This document shows positions 1 to 8,333 of a DNA stretch of 64,000 nucleotides, one piece after another. Source of the DNA: Psychrobacillus vulpis (GTDB taxonomy: Bacteria > Bacillota > Bacilli > Bacillales_A > Planococcaceae); the NCBI RefSeq assembly GCF_006861825.1, contig NZ_VDGI01000013.1, forward strand, positions 53,713-117,712, in the 5' to 3' direction. Each line of letters opens with the position of its first letter. Positions within the stretch are counted from its first letter, which is position 1. Position numbers and translations under genes: made by a program. The notes beneath the pieces are model-generated. The model saw nothing but the letters and a program-made list of their open reading frames with translations. It did no database searches and had not been told where the DNA came from.

Positions 1-387
1 GATGGTGAAAACATTATCTGTGATTGGGAATCTGATGGCTATCGACTTCCTTCAGAAGCAGAGTGGCAATATGCATGTAAAGCAGGAACTACTGGTTATA
101 GATACGGAGATCTTGATAAGATTGCCTGGTATAAAGAAAATTCAGAAGGCAAAATTCATGAAGTAGGAAGAAAGGAACCGAATGCATGGGGGCTGTATGA
201 TATGTTAGGGAATGTTTGGGAGTGGTGTTGGGATTTATATGATGAACAAGTGTACGGCTCCTACCATATTTTTCGGGGAGGTAGCTGGGCTGAAGAGGTA
301 AGGGGTTGTGGGGCCTCGTGTCGTCGGCGTAGCCATCCGTCATTTTGTATAGACGATCTTGGATTCCGTCTTGCCCAGTCTTATTAA
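1..387 (+). CDS. Formylglycine-generating enzyme (SUMF1/FGE-sulfatase) domain protein, C-terminal part
   Basis: The reading frame is open from base 1 to a TAA at 385-387, so the N-terminus lies outside the window. The visible 128 residues carry the C-terminal signatures of the FGE-sulfatase fold: [11 protein letters not shown], then [13 protein letters not shown], then FRGGSW and a terminal GFRLA. Known family members oxidise a sulfatase cysteine to formylglycine or bind other substrates. Many bacterial homologues have no assigned substrate, and no sulfatase gene is visible here. The fragment has several cysteines, including two in the C-terminal third, but the catalytic pair cannot be assigned without the full protein. 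Domain assignment is secure; specific function is not. Confidence 0.88.
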   Translation, partial: DGENIICDWESDGYRLPSEAEWQYACKAGTTGYRYGDLDKIAWYKENSEGKIHEVGRKEPNAWGLYDMLGNVWEWCWDLYDEQVYGSYHIFRGGSWAEEVRGCGASCRRRSHPSFCIDDLGFRLAQSY

Positions 388-494
388 CTTTAACAAAAAA
401 GTCAACTTTTGAGGTTTTTACCTTAACAATGAGTAGAAAAGCGAAAAATCACAGTCCCAATACTCTCATTATCGATATTGCATTTAAGGGTGAA

Positions 495-516
495 GGGGCA
501 GGTTAGTTGAAGAAGG
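495..516 (+). repeat. Short dispersed repeat fragment (GGTTAGTT-type)
   Basis: The core GGCAGGTTAGTTGAAGAAG lies downstream of the first gene. Related cores occur at 7106-7126 and, inverted, at 61718-61737. It looks like a fragment of a short interspersed repeat left in decaying intergenic DNA. The repeat reading is inference from three copies. Confidence 0.4.
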
Positions 517-635
517 ATTATTATAACTAAACTAGAATAAACATATAAATAAATATACTTCCCATAATATATAGGTAAATTATGTATCATTTAGTTTTAA
601 TATGAAAAAACGATTGAAAATGGAGGAGATTCAAT

Positions 636-1139
636 ATGACACACCCCGCATTAAAAATGTACAACTACCACGTGTGGGCAAATGAAGTTATTATTGATCG
701 TTTGAAAGAACTTCCACAGGACATTTATCATGAGGAAATTCAGAGTGGTTTTTCTTCTGTTTCAAAGGTGTTGTCTCACATTTATCTCACAGATTACGCA
801 TGGTTTGACATAATCTCAGGTAAAAGTATGGATGAAGCAATGGGGTCTACGGATCAATTAAGAAAAGAGGTGGAAACGAAAAATATTGAGGAAATGAAAA
901 AAATATTTCTAGACTTATCTTACCGAAACAAAGCACTTCTTAACAGTCAAAAAGATATTGAAAAGTTGATAGTGGTGGATAATCCATATGCTGGATTGCT
1001 TGAAACTTCTATTTCTGACTCAGTACTACACGTTGTCACTCACGGCTCTTATCACCGTGGCAATATAGCTACTATGTTGCGTCAAATGGGTCACAACTCC
1101 GTTATGCAAGATTTTGGACTTTACCTATATTCTAAATAG
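636..1139 (+). CDS. DinB family protein
   Basis: This 167-residue protein matches the DinB/YfiT-like metal-binding four-helix-bundle family. The three expected metal ligands are visible as His48 (VLSHIY) and His136/His140 (HVVTHGSYHRGN). The N-terminus (YNYHVWAN) is typical of the family. Members bind a divalent metal; some are thiol-dependent S-transferases (bacillithiol or mycothiol) and others have no known role. The ATG is preceded by GGAGGAG about 9 bases upstream. It is a single gene with no partner. Family assignment is strong; reaction unknown. A second, broken DinB gene is at 33.7-34.2 kb. Confidence 0.9.
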   Translation: MTHPALKMYNYHVWANEVIIDRLKELPQDIYHEEIQSGFSSVSKVLSHIYLTDYAWFDIISGKSMDEAMGSTDQLRKEVETKNIEEMKKIFLDLSYRNKALLNSQKDIEKLIVVDNPYAGLLETSISDSVLHVVTHGSYHRGNIATMLRQMGHNSVMQDFGLYLYSK

Positions 1140-1549
1140 TACAGAATAGTTATATCACATAATCCTTTTTAAATGGAGAAGTTCTTTCACTAATGAGTGC
1201 AATCTTTAAATAAGGAATTGCCTTCTTTATTGAATAAACAGGGAGGATGGTTCAATAAGGTTTGAATTATCTGAAGATTAGCAAATTATTGAGCGCGGAT
1301 TATTTAAACTAGGCATTCAATCTGTATTTTTAGCGAAAATGGAGGAGATTAAGTCCTGCCCATTCTCACAATAAAACTCTAATGTCTTTTGCATTGTTTG
1401 GGTTGACCGTAAGAAAAAAAGAGGTGGCTAATCAAATAATAGTTAGCTTGCTTCTGACTTTTCACCATTCTAATTCGTTAAAATGCATACTTTATATAGA
1501 AAGAATCCCACACCTCAATTAGGAGTTTTGGGATTCTATCGTTCTGTGA
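1140..1549. other. Gene-poor stretch with possible gene remnants
   Basis: I see no intact gene. Short open stretches at about 1259-1370 (with an internal stop) and from an ATG at 1382 look like debris rather than genes: neither has a convincing ribosome site or a recognisable family. The right end holds the inverted repeat at 1502-1537. Confidence 0.4.
1502..1537 (-). terminator. Hairpin downstream of the nucleoid-associated protein gene
   Basis: AGAATCCCA and TGGGATTCT form a perfect 9-bp stem just past the stop of the minus-strand gene at 1550. The run of T after it is weak, so efficiency is uncertain. Confidence 0.5.
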
Positions 1550-2563
1550 TTATATTTCCTCTTGGAAATATATTTTATAAAACTTTCGATTAGTTGCTTC
1601 ATCATAGCCGACTTCAATCAGTTCATCGACTTGCTCGATATCACGTACGTTGACCTGAATTTCAATATTGGAATCAAGTTTTATTTTACGTTTATATTTT
1701 TTTTCTGCCTTTTCGATTGCACTTTCGGAAATGACAGTTTCGTATGCTTTTACCGAATTGACGATAATATCTTTTTGAACAGGATCAGTCCCTTCAAAGA
1801 CTGTTTCAATATAGTCATCTACCTGAAATTCTTCTTCATTTCTAAAGTAATCGAGCGTTTTGTTTAATAACCCCAATTTCTCGGTGTTCGTAAAACTCTC
1901 TTCTTTTACAATATATTTTTTACATTCTGTTAACGCTAAATTAGTTTTATGATAATGTTCATCTGCTACCTTAACCTTTAAAAAACGCTCTTGCCAGTAA
2001 ACAACATCCTCTTTTTTTTTCGTTTTCATAAAGACAGCAGGAGCTACGTCCGGCCCCATATCCATTATTACAGCCATATTATTGATTTTCTTCACATTAA
2101 TACCGTCGATACCATTCACAGTCATTTTGTTTTGCTCGTTTTTCACATCTAAGAACATTTCTTTTTCATCAATTTTGACAATGGCAATTACCTTTTTTAC
2201 TTCTGCATGCCATAAACAATTATCGAATAGTCCAATAAACAATTCACCACTTTTAATATTCGGGTGTTGAGATACACTTTGTAAGTGAATGGCGATATGT
2301 TTAGATTGATCAAGAAAACTGCTTTCCTGATCAAAAATTGAATTCACATATGTATAGATTTCATTTAATCCAATATCCGTTTCATGAAAAAATTCATATT
2401 TCTGCTCAAAATCAATTTTGTTAAACGCTAATTGTGTAAATGCTGCTTCAAGCATTACCTCTGGTTGAGAGTATGCCTCATCTCCCAAAATAAGTGTATC
2501 GCTCACATAATGTACGACATACTTTGCTAATTTACTTTCACTTACTTCTAGCATGGTCTTCAC
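1550..2563 (-). CDS. Nucleoid-associated protein (NdpA/YejK, 37-kDa family)
   Basis: The 337-residue product resembles the 37-kDa nucleoid-associated family (NA37, YejK/NdpA). Seen features are the N-terminal region with a long acidic stretch, IAIHLQ, the segment ELFIGLFDN followed by a beta-rich middle, and a charged C-terminal third. Family members are about 330-350 residues and associate with the chromosome; Bacillales homologues are uncharacterised. The start is an ATG preceded on the minus strand by a purine-rich GAAGG site. It stands alone, ending at a hairpin. Assignment rests on overall pattern, so moderate confidence. Confidence 0.7.
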   Translation of the reverse strand: MKTMLEVSESKLAKYVVHYVSDTLILGDEAYSQPEVMLEAAFTQLAFNKIDFEQKYEFFHETDIGLNEIYTYVNSIFDQESSFLDQSKHIAIHLQSVSQHPNIKSGELFIGLFDNCLWHAEVKKVIAIVKIDEKEMFLDVKNEQNKMTVNGIDGINVKKINNMAVIMDMGPDVAPAVFMKTKKKEDVVYWQERFLKVKVADEHYHKTNLALTECKKYIVKEESFTNTEKLGLLNKTLDYFRNEEEFQVDDYIETVFEGTDPVQKDIIVNSVKAYETVISESAIEKAEKKYKRKIKLDSNIEIQVNVRDIEQVDELIEVGYDEATNRKFYKIYFQEEI

Positions 2564-2671
2564 CTTCTAATCATTAGTTGTAGATAATTTACCATATCAT
2601 ACTCCGCACAATATTTTCATGTATTTTTATTTTTTATTACATTAATATTTTTTTAGATATTCAATATGAAT

Positions 2672-3307
2672 TTAATCAGTTACTACCAAGCTCACTAGAG
2701 AAGCAAATTGAATTGCCTGATAAGAATTTACTTTGCAGCCTTTTAAATCTGCTAAAGATACAGTAAGTGATTCAAAAGTAGAATTACTAATATCTATCCC
2801 TTTTAGAGATGTTTTTTCAAAGTTTGCACTGTTAATGTTGCATAGGCTAAATTCTACGTTCTTAAATATACAATCATAAAAATCTGAACTTACTAATGAA
2901 GTATCTAGAAATTTAACTTTTTCTAGTTTTGAATTTCCGAATGCAGCTAAGTTCAGTAAAGAATTATAAAACTCAACATTGCCAAAGCGAGACTCTGTAA
3001 AATCCAGACCTAATAATTTGCAATTCTTAAATACCACTCTATGTATGGAAGAACTACTCAAATTAGTCTTTGAAAAATCGCAATTCTCGAAAATAACATC
3101 AGTTATGTCGATATTACTAAAATTAGTATTGTTAAAGTTACAGTTTTTTATGGACATTTTAGATAAACGCACTCTATGTAACACTTCATTGGAAAAAAAG
3201 GAATCATGAATTAAACACATTTCAAGCTCAGGGTCTTCTTGATAAAAAATATCTTGGAAATTCATTGTAGGTAAATCATTTGGTATTTTTGGTGAATCAA
3301 TTTTCAT
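2672..3307 (-). CDS. Pentapeptide-repeat protein
   Basis: From about residue 35 to 185 the 211-residue sequence repeats the A/N-(D/N/S)-(L/F)-X-X pattern, for example NCNFNNTNFSNIDI, CDFSKTNLSS and SANFEKTSLKG. This predicts a right-handed quadrilateral beta-helix. The C-terminal tail (ADLKGCKVNSYQAIQFASLV) resembles the helical cap often found in Qnr-like proteins. Some family members mimic DNA and protect gyrase or topoisomerase IV from quinolones; most have no tested role. The start ATG has GAAAGAGGTAG upstream. No operon partner. Calling it a Qnr would be over-reading. Confidence 0.88.
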   Translation of the reverse strand: MKIDSPKIPNDLPTMNFQDIFYQEDPELEMCLIHDSFFSNEVLHRVRLSKMSIKNCNFNNTNFSNIDITDVIFENCDFSKTNLSSSSIHRVVFKNCKLLGLDFTESRFGNVEFYNSLLNLAAFGNSKLEKVKFLDTSLVSSDFYDCIFKNVEFSLCNINSANFEKTSLKGIDISNSTFESLTVSLADLKGCKVNSYQAIQFASLVSLVVTD

Positions 3308-3463
3308 ATAACTACCTCTTTCAAATTAAATAGAGTATTTGTTAAAGATACAAACTTCCTATACCTTTAGTAGTAACTTTAAGATATTACTCATTTTAAT
3401 AAAAGACTATATTTTTATGTAAATTTGTGTGCAATCTAAACAGTTTACTTAAATTTAGGCTGA

Positions 3464-3571
3464 GCAAGGAATCCCAATATTTCCTTTTATGAAAGAGAAG
3501 GATTCAATGTAATAAAAGAAAACAAAGAGCGTTTATCTACTTGGGACTCGTTCTGTTTGTTGAACAATTGA
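3464..3571 (+). pseudogene. Remnant of a GNAT acetyltransferase C-terminus
   Basis: The frame from 3464 reads ARNPNISFYEREGFNVIKE and then about 16 more residues to a TGA at 3569-3571. The N-P-N-x-x-FYEREGF pattern is the usual last strand and helix of GNAT N-acetyltransferases. There is a stop just upstream and no start, so only the tail survives. Based on one motif. Confidence 0.45.
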
Positions 3572-3719
3572 GCAGCTGGTAGGATAGTAAACATGGATTG
3601 ATGAAGAAGGAAAAGGTTGTTAAATTGTCGAAATAAAGAATAGAGGATTTTAGTATCTTATGGTGGATATTATTATATTCAATTCTACAAATATAATGCT
3701 GTTAGGAGGAATTAGTACA

Positions 3720-4409
3720 TTGAAAACAATAGGTTTAATCGGAGGAATGAGTTGGGAATCATCAAATGAATATTACCGGTTAATAAATGAAGAGATAAAG
3801 AGCAAATTAGGTGGATTACATTCAGCCAAATGCATTTTATATAGCGTTGACTTTGACGAAATTGAACGATATCAAGCAAACGGTGATTGGGAAAGTGCTG
3901 GACACACTTTGGGGGATGTGGCACTCTCTTTAGAAAAAGCAGGAGCAGATTTTATCGTTATTTGTACAAACACAATGCACAAAGTAATAAATTATATTGA
4001 AGAAAAAATAAATATCCCAATTTTACATATTGCTGATGCAACAGCAAATGAAATCAAGAAAACTAATGTAAATTCAGTTGGGTTACTTGGGACTAAATAT
4101 ACGATGGTGCAAGACTTTTACAAATCAAGAATAGAAGCTAATGATATAAAGGTATTAATTCCAGATAATGAGGAAATAGAACTTTTAAATGAAGTGATTT
4201 ATGAAGAATTATGTTTAGGAAAAATCAATCAAACGTCAAAAGAATATTTTAAAAAAGTTATCGAGAATTTAGTTGATAAGGGGGCCGAAGGGATTATATT
4301 AGGATGTACAGAGATTGGATTATTAATAAAACAAGAGGATTCCGAAGTTCCAATATTTGATACTACAGTAATTCATGCTATTGAATCAGTTAATAAGGCA
4401 ATTGAATAA
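3720..4409 (+). CDS. Aspartate/glutamate racemase family protein
   Basis: This cofactor-independent racemase of 229 residues starts MKTIGLIGGMSWESS, the standard nucleotide-like loop of the family. It carries both catalytic cysteines, Cys82 in VICTNTMHK and Cys196 in ILGCTEIGL. Such enzymes use two cysteines to invert aspartate or glutamate; Bacillus RacX-type members make D-amino acids for walls or spores. I chose the TTG at 3720 because AGGAGGA lies 9 bases upstream and the conserved MKTIG start falls there. The longer frame from ATG 3660 has no ribosome site. A terminator follows directly, so it is monocistronic. Confidence 0.9.
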   Translation: MKTIGLIGGMSWESSNEYYRLINEEIKSKLGGLHSAKCILYSVDFDEIERYQANGDWESAGHTLGDVALSLEKAGADFIVICTNTMHKVINYIEEKINIPILHIADATANEIKKTNVNSVGLLGTKYTMVQDFYKSRIEANDIKVLIPDNEEIELLNEVIYEELCLGKINQTSKEYFKKVIENLVDKGAEGIILGCTEIGLLIKQEDSEVPIFDTTVIHAIESVNKAIE

Positions 4410-4418
4410 TAAGAATAT

Positions 4419-4459
4419 CTTCTTCAACTAACAGGAAAGGGTATTGAAGAAGTTTTTTT
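4419..4459 (+). terminator. Rho-independent terminator of the racemase gene
   Basis: CTTCTTCAA pairs with TTGAAGAAG across a 16-base loop, followed by seven T residues. It starts 10 bases after the racemase stop. Confidence 0.85.
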
Positions 4460-4552
4460 AATGATTATTATTTAAAAGGTTCATTGGGGAATTCTTTATA
4501 AATTTACATGAAAAAAAATTAATTTGGAATATCAAAACTTTTGGTGGGTATT

Positions 4553-4916
4553 ATGACAACTTTCATATATATGGTTAGACTTGGCGAATCACCAAATCAA
4601 ATAATACAAAGGTGGTACTCCTAAAGAAATACAATGGATAAATGGGCAATACGCGGAAGATTATAGAATCTTTGATTCGCTGTATGAAGCATATGAATGG
4701 ACAGATTCACTGTACCTAGATTTTTCAAACAATTTATTAAGGCAAGTTATTGTGGGATATGCAACTCCTGATGAAAAAGTATTAAATTATTTATCCAATT
4801 TTATACCTAAATGGGCAAACTACATTAATGTAGAGGTTACAGTGAATAAAGAAAAAATTCAAGTAGATTGCAAATACATTTATAGAATTTGGGTCACATA
4901 CAGTGACCATAGTTGA
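4553..4916 (+). pseudogene. Frameshifted small hypothetical gene
   Basis: An ATG at 4553 behind a GGTGGGT site opens a frame that stops after 23 codons at 4622-4624. The next frame continues from about 4610 (GGTPKEIQWINGQYAEDYR) for about 100 residues to a TGA at 4914-4916. Joined by a one-base shift near 4600-4612, they give a plausible 120-residue soluble protein, rich in aromatic residues. I do not recognise the family. It may be a true pseudogene or a sequencing indel. Confidence 0.55.
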
Positions 4917-4977
4917 AGAAGTGATTCAAAAGGGATGCATGGTTGAGAGAACGAAAGAAACAACACCAACTTCCGCA

Positions 4978-5011
4978 TAAAACAAGTAGCCGAAGATGCT
5001 ATTTCGGCTAC
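4978..5011 (-). terminator. Terminator of the M3 peptidase gene
   Basis: GTAGCCGAA and TTCGGCTAC form a perfect 9-bp stem 15 bases past the stop of the minus-strand peptidase gene. On the minus strand it is followed by TTGTTTTATG. Confidence 0.7.
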
Positions 5012-5025
5012 CCACAGACTTACTA

Positions 5026-6717
5026 TCAAAATGAACGGTCATCCACCTGATTGATCCAGCTTTTGACTTTTTCAAGAAGCCGCTCCATGCTTCCTTCTTC
5101 AAAAGGAGAATCCAGATCTGCACTTTTCAAAAGTTCAGGGTATGGTAGCTGTCCCCCTTGTTTGCACATTTTCAGGAAGCTCTCCCAAGCAGATTTTGGG
5201 TCATCTTGCTGTTTGACCCATAGCTGGACAGCAGCAAAATGGGCCAAATCATAGTCCATGTAATAAAAAGGAGAAATGAACAGATGCCCAATTTCATAAA
5301 ACCCTGTGCCTTGCCCTAAAAATTCATTGCCATCATAGTCGCGCTCCGGCAAGTACTCGTGCTCCAACTCTCTCCACTTTTGCTTCCGAATTTCCATGGT
5401 GGCTGTAGGGAATTCATACAGGAAGTGCTCGAATTCATCAACGACTGATACAAACGGCATATAAATAAATGCTTCAGTCAAGTTGGAAAACTGGTACTTC
5501 TGCGTATCTTGCCCAAAAAACAGTTCCATCCAAGGCCAGACGAACCGTTCCATCGTGAATGAAAACACCTCACAGGAATCATAAGGAAGAATATACTCAT
5601 GGATATTAGAGTGGCGGCTCATATAAAACTGAAATGCATGTCCCGCCTCATGTGCAAAAACCCTTACATCATTAGATGTACCATTGAAATTCGCGAAGAT
5701 AAACGAAGCAATATCCGAACCTCTATAAGACGCGAAAGCCCCACCCATTTTGTTGATACGTGATTCCACGTCCACATTTCCTTTTTCCATCAGTCCATCA
5801 AAAAATACACCTGTTTCAGGAGACAGTTCATGGAAAATGATCCGATAAACCTCTAATATTTCTTCATGTGTCCCTTTAGGCGCTGGCGCACCGTTCGGGA
5901 AGGAAAAGCTCTCATCATAATACTTCAGTTTGGAAACGCCAATCCGCTTCAATTGCTTCTTTCTAAGCGTAGAAATGAATTGCACCCCATGCTCTTTTAC
6001 TTGCTTGCGGTATTGAACGAGGTCGTGGGGCGTATGCCCTGTTCTATGCATTCGGTCATAGCCGAGCCCTACAAAGGACGAATACCCTAACGCTTTCGCG
6101 ATTCGGTTGCGTGTCTTTACCAGTTCATCAAGGATTCGTTCAAAATCAGAGGCATGTTGTTCGAAATAGCCTGATTTTGCCTCAAAGGCTGCTTTTCGAA
6201 CCTCGCGATCAGGTGAGCCCAGAAATGGAGCCAAGGTACTTAATCTCAGCTCATTTCCATTGAAAGGAATGACCGCTTTTCCCAACAACTGCTGATACTC
6301 GGATACAAGGCGATTTTCCTTCAGGATATCTTCTTGCACTTCATCAGAATAGGTTTTCTGCCTGATTTCTGCTATTTTGAATAACTGTTTACCCCACTGG
6401 CTCTCAAGTTGTTCCCTAAATTTTGAGTTCAGTATCTCTCTGTAGTATTCCCCTGTCATCCAAAGCCAACGCGGCTCGATTTCTTGGAAAAAGGCATGCT
6501 GTTTACTGTATTCATCATTTGCTGTATCTCCAAAGTAAAGAATCCTCGCTTCATTTTCTAACGCCTGATAAGTAAGTCGATGACGGTTCAGCCTTTCGAA
6601 ATGGACATTTTGCTCATCAAATGAAGTTGCATTAATAAAGCATTTCAATAATCTTTCAAAGTCTTTTTCATACTGGTCAATATCCAAGATAACTTCCTTT
6701 TTATTTATGTTGTTCAT
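5026..6717 (-). CDS. M3 family oligoendopeptidase (zinc metallopeptidase)
   Basis: The 563-residue protein has the thimet-oligopeptidase fold signature: zinc motif HEAGH at residues 356-360, preceded by FNGTSNDVRVFA, with a downstream ELFFGQ/FEHFLYE region that should supply the third ligand. Family members cleave short peptides in the cytoplasm; length fits the M3B/PepF group (about 560-600). No signal peptide. The ATG at 6717 has TAGGGGGAGA just upstream. Monocistronic, with its own hairpin downstream. Likely role is peptide recycling or small-peptide turnover; substrate is not deducible. Confidence 0.93.
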   Translation of the reverse strand: MNNINKKEVILDIDQYEKDFERLLKCFINATSFDEQNVHFERLNRHRLTYQALENEARILYFGDTANDEYSKQHAFFQEIEPRWLWMTGEYYREILNSKFREQLESQWGKQLFKIAEIRQKTYSDEVQEDILKENRLVSEYQQLLGKAVIPFNGNELRLSTLAPFLGSPDREVRKAAFEAKSGYFEQHASDFERILDELVKTRNRIAKALGYSSFVGLGYDRMHRTGHTPHDLVQYRKQVKEHGVQFISTLRKKQLKRIGVSKLKYYDESFSFPNGAPAPKGTHEEILEVYRIIFHELSPETGVFFDGLMEKGNVDVESRINKMGGAFASYRGSDIASFIFANFNGTSNDVRVFAHEAGHAFQFYMSRHSNIHEYILPYDSCEVFSFTMERFVWPWMELFFGQDTQKYQFSNLTEAFIYMPFVSVVDEFEHFLYEFPTATMEIRKQKWRELEHEYLPERDYDGNEFLGQGTGFYEIGHLFISPFYYMDYDLAHFAAVQLWVKQQDDPKSAWESFLKMCKQGGQLPYPELLKSADLDSPFEEGSMERLLEKVKSWINQVDDRSF

Positions 6718-7105
6718 TTTTCTCCCCCTAACCTTTTATTACTTTAAAGAGTAATATATTTTACTTTAAAATTCAATACAAAATACTCTGAAATAAAAAA
6801 TAAATACTCCAAAGAGTAAAAATATAGTGGGTTTCGATAATTAATTTTCAACAACGAATATATTTACGTTTATAACTTAGAGTGTCACAATCTGGCGATT
6901 TCTATCTTATTCAACTAACGTGGGGTGTAATCTAAGAAGGATTAAAACTCTTTTTAGTTTTACTGTACTAAAGGCGAAGGTTATTTGAAGGAAAAAAGGA
7001 TACTGAGATGGATTAAATGTTACAATTAATAGTGGAAAATCCATTTTTAATAAGATGAGTATAAGTATTTTTGAGAGTTAGCCTATGTATCCTTATTGGA
7101 CTAAA

Positions 7106-7126
7106 GGGGTAGGTTAGAGGAATAAG
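7106..7126 (+). repeat. Short dispersed repeat fragment (GGTTAG-type)
   Basis: The core GGGTAGGTTAGAGGAATAAG is related to the copies at 495-516 and 61718-61737. Sequence similarity is by eye only. Confidence 0.35.
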
Positions 7127-7232
7127 TATTATTTTCAATAGTTAGTTCCAAAAGTGTTTTGAGTAAAAGTTTTATTCGGTTATTTTAATATGTATACACT
7201 CATACGATAACTAAAAGGGAATATAAGTGAAC

Positions 7233-7264
7233 AGGGTTCCACGAAATGTGGATCCCTTTTTTAA
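7233..7264 (+). terminator. Orphan terminator-like hairpin
   Basis: AGGGTTCCAC and GTGGATCCCT pair with one mismatch across a 5-base loop, followed by TTTTTT. No intact plus-strand gene precedes it, so it probably belonged to a lost gene. Confidence 0.6.
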
Positions 7265-7336
7265 TAATAAAACCTGAAACAAATAGAGATGCAATTTGTA
7301 CTCCAGCTGGTGAACCAATTAAGGGTTATATCAAAG

Positions 7337-7388
7337 TTGACACGACACCTTTTGGTGTCCTATAATAATTAAGACACCAAAAGGTGTC
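7337..7388 (+). promoter_or_regulatory. SigA promoter with two ArsR-type operators
   Basis: TTGACA (7337-7342) and TATAAT (7361-7366) are spaced by 18 bases. A perfect palindrome, GACACCTTTTGGTGTC, fills the spacer (7344-7359). A second, GACACCAAAAGGTGTC, lies just after the -10 (7373-7388). The half-site GACACC/GGTGTC is the same in both, 29 bases centre to centre. This is a textbook layout for repression by the ArsR-type regulator encoded next. Confidence 0.85.
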
Positions 7389-7457
7389 CTATTAGGTTGT
7401 TAAAAAGCATAATCGGTGACATTACAAGAAATATTTATGAAAAGGTGGGGGGTGATT

Positions 7458-7784
7458 TTGAACGAAAAAGGTCAAGTGAGGGATGTTTATGACGCAGTTG
7501 CCGATCCAACACGGCGTAAACTGCTACGTTTATTGGCCGACGTGGAAGAATTGCCTCTCAATGAGCTAACGGTTCATTTTCAAATGGGTCGAACTGCAGT
7601 TTCTAAGCATTTGGCGATCCTGAAAGAAGCTGGACTCGTAACCAACCGCAAGGTTGGCAGGGAAACACGTTATCGGCTGAATGCCACTCCGTTAAAAGAA
7701 ATTAAAGATTGGGTATCTTTTTACGAAGGTTTCTGGAAAGAAAGAATTGCTAAATTAAATCTTTTATTGGAGGAAAAAAAATGA
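7458..7784 (+). CDS. ArsR family winged-helix regulator
   Basis: A 108-residue HTH_20/ArsR repressor: VYDAVADPTRRKLLRLLAD, then the recognition helix GRTAVSKHLAILKEAGLV and the wing RKVGRETRYRL. It has no cysteine metal site, so a metal sensor is unlikely. This subfamily is typically paired with an SRPBCC gene. I chose the TTG at 7458 because GGTGGGGGGTG ends 4 bases upstream; longer in-frame starts at 7416 lack a site. The stop overlaps the next ATG by 4 bases. Two palindromes in its promoter suggest autoregulation. Confidence 0.9.
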   Translation: MNEKGQVRDVYDAVADPTRRKLLRLLADVEELPLNELTVHFQMGRTAVSKHLAILKEAGLVTNRKVGRETRYRLNATPLKEIKDWVSFYEGFWKERIAKLNLLLEEKK

Positions 7785-8197
7785 AATCAGATGTATCATT
7801 AGATTTTCAATTTACAAGTTCAATCGTGCAAGTGTGGAATGCTTTAACAGATTCGGAGACTCTTGCGAAATGGATATGGAATAATGACTTTAAACCAATC
7901 GTAGGACATAAATTTCAATTCCGAGCGGAGCCTAATGAATGGTGGAATGGAATTGTAGATAGTGAAGTATTAGTAGTGGATGAACCTAATAAGCTTTCTT
8001 ACACATGGGTAAGTGCCGGAGAGAGTACTATTGTTACATGGACTTTGAAAAAAGGTTCAGATGGAATTATCCATCTACATCTCGATCAAACTGGATTTAG
8101 TGCAGAAACAAAAGCACGCGAGGGAGCAATTGAGGGAGCTAAATATGCTTGGATGAATATGAGTAATCAGCTTGAAAAAGTGTTAGCAGAACTGTAA
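7781..8197 (+). CDS. SRPBCC (AHSA1-like) domain protein
   Basis: A 138-residue START/Bet v1-like protein of the Aha1-C group. Seen features are the N-terminal FQFTSSIVQVWNALTDSE, KWIWNNDFKP, then TWVSAGESTIVTWTL and the final amphipathic helix. These proteins form a hydrophobic ligand pocket; in ArsR-SRPBCC pairs the ligand is normally unknown. It is translationally coupled to the ArsR gene (ATGA overlap) and closed by a strong terminator, so the pair is a two-gene operon. Confidence 0.9.
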   Translation: MKSDVSLDFQFTSSIVQVWNALTDSETLAKWIWNNDFKPIVGHKFQFRAEPNEWWNGIVDSEVLVVDEPNKLSYTWVSAGESTIVTWTLKKGSDGIIHLHLDQTGFSAETKAREGAIEGAKYAWMNMSNQLEKVLAEL

Positions 8198-8217
8198 AAA
8201 TGAATTCTTCAACAATA

Positions 8218-8254
8218 GGGCGCAATTCGGTAACAAGAATTGTGCCCTTTCTTA
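8218..8254 (+). terminator. Terminator of the ArsR-SRPBCC operon
   Basis: GGGCGCAATTC pairs with GAATTGTGCCC (one G-T wobble), followed by TTTCTTATTT. Confidence 0.9.
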
Positions 8255-8267
8255 TTTATCTAATTTA

Positions 8268-8296
8268 TTGGATAACAGATGAAGTTTAACTAATAT
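8268..8296 (+). promoter_or_regulatory. Putative promoter of the UvrA-like gene
   Basis: TTGGAT (8268-8273) and TAATAT (8291-8296) are spaced by 17 bases, just after the preceding terminator. If real, it rules out the ATG at 8295 as a start. Confidence 0.45.
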
Positions 8297-8333
8297 GGTA
8301 ATACTAAATTTAGAGAATGGAGATGATACCACT

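Larger units (their letters stand above)
6731..7330. other. Gene-free stretch between the peptidase and the ArsR gene
   Basis: No intact gene is visible in about 600 bases. It contains two copies of a dispersed short repeat (around 6909-6942 and 7106-7126), an orphan terminator at 7233-7264, and a short open stretch from about 7252 into the ArsR promoter with no start. It reads as the remains of one or more lost genes. Confidence 0.5.

Noticed and set aside
1550..2270. Plus-strand frames opposite the nucleoid-associated gene
   Set aside because: Antisense shadows without ribosome sites or family resemblance.
7252..7366. Open stretch reading KPETNRDAICTPAGEPIKGY
   Set aside because: No start codon or ribosome site, and it runs through the orphan terminator and the ArsR promoter; probably chance or very old debris.
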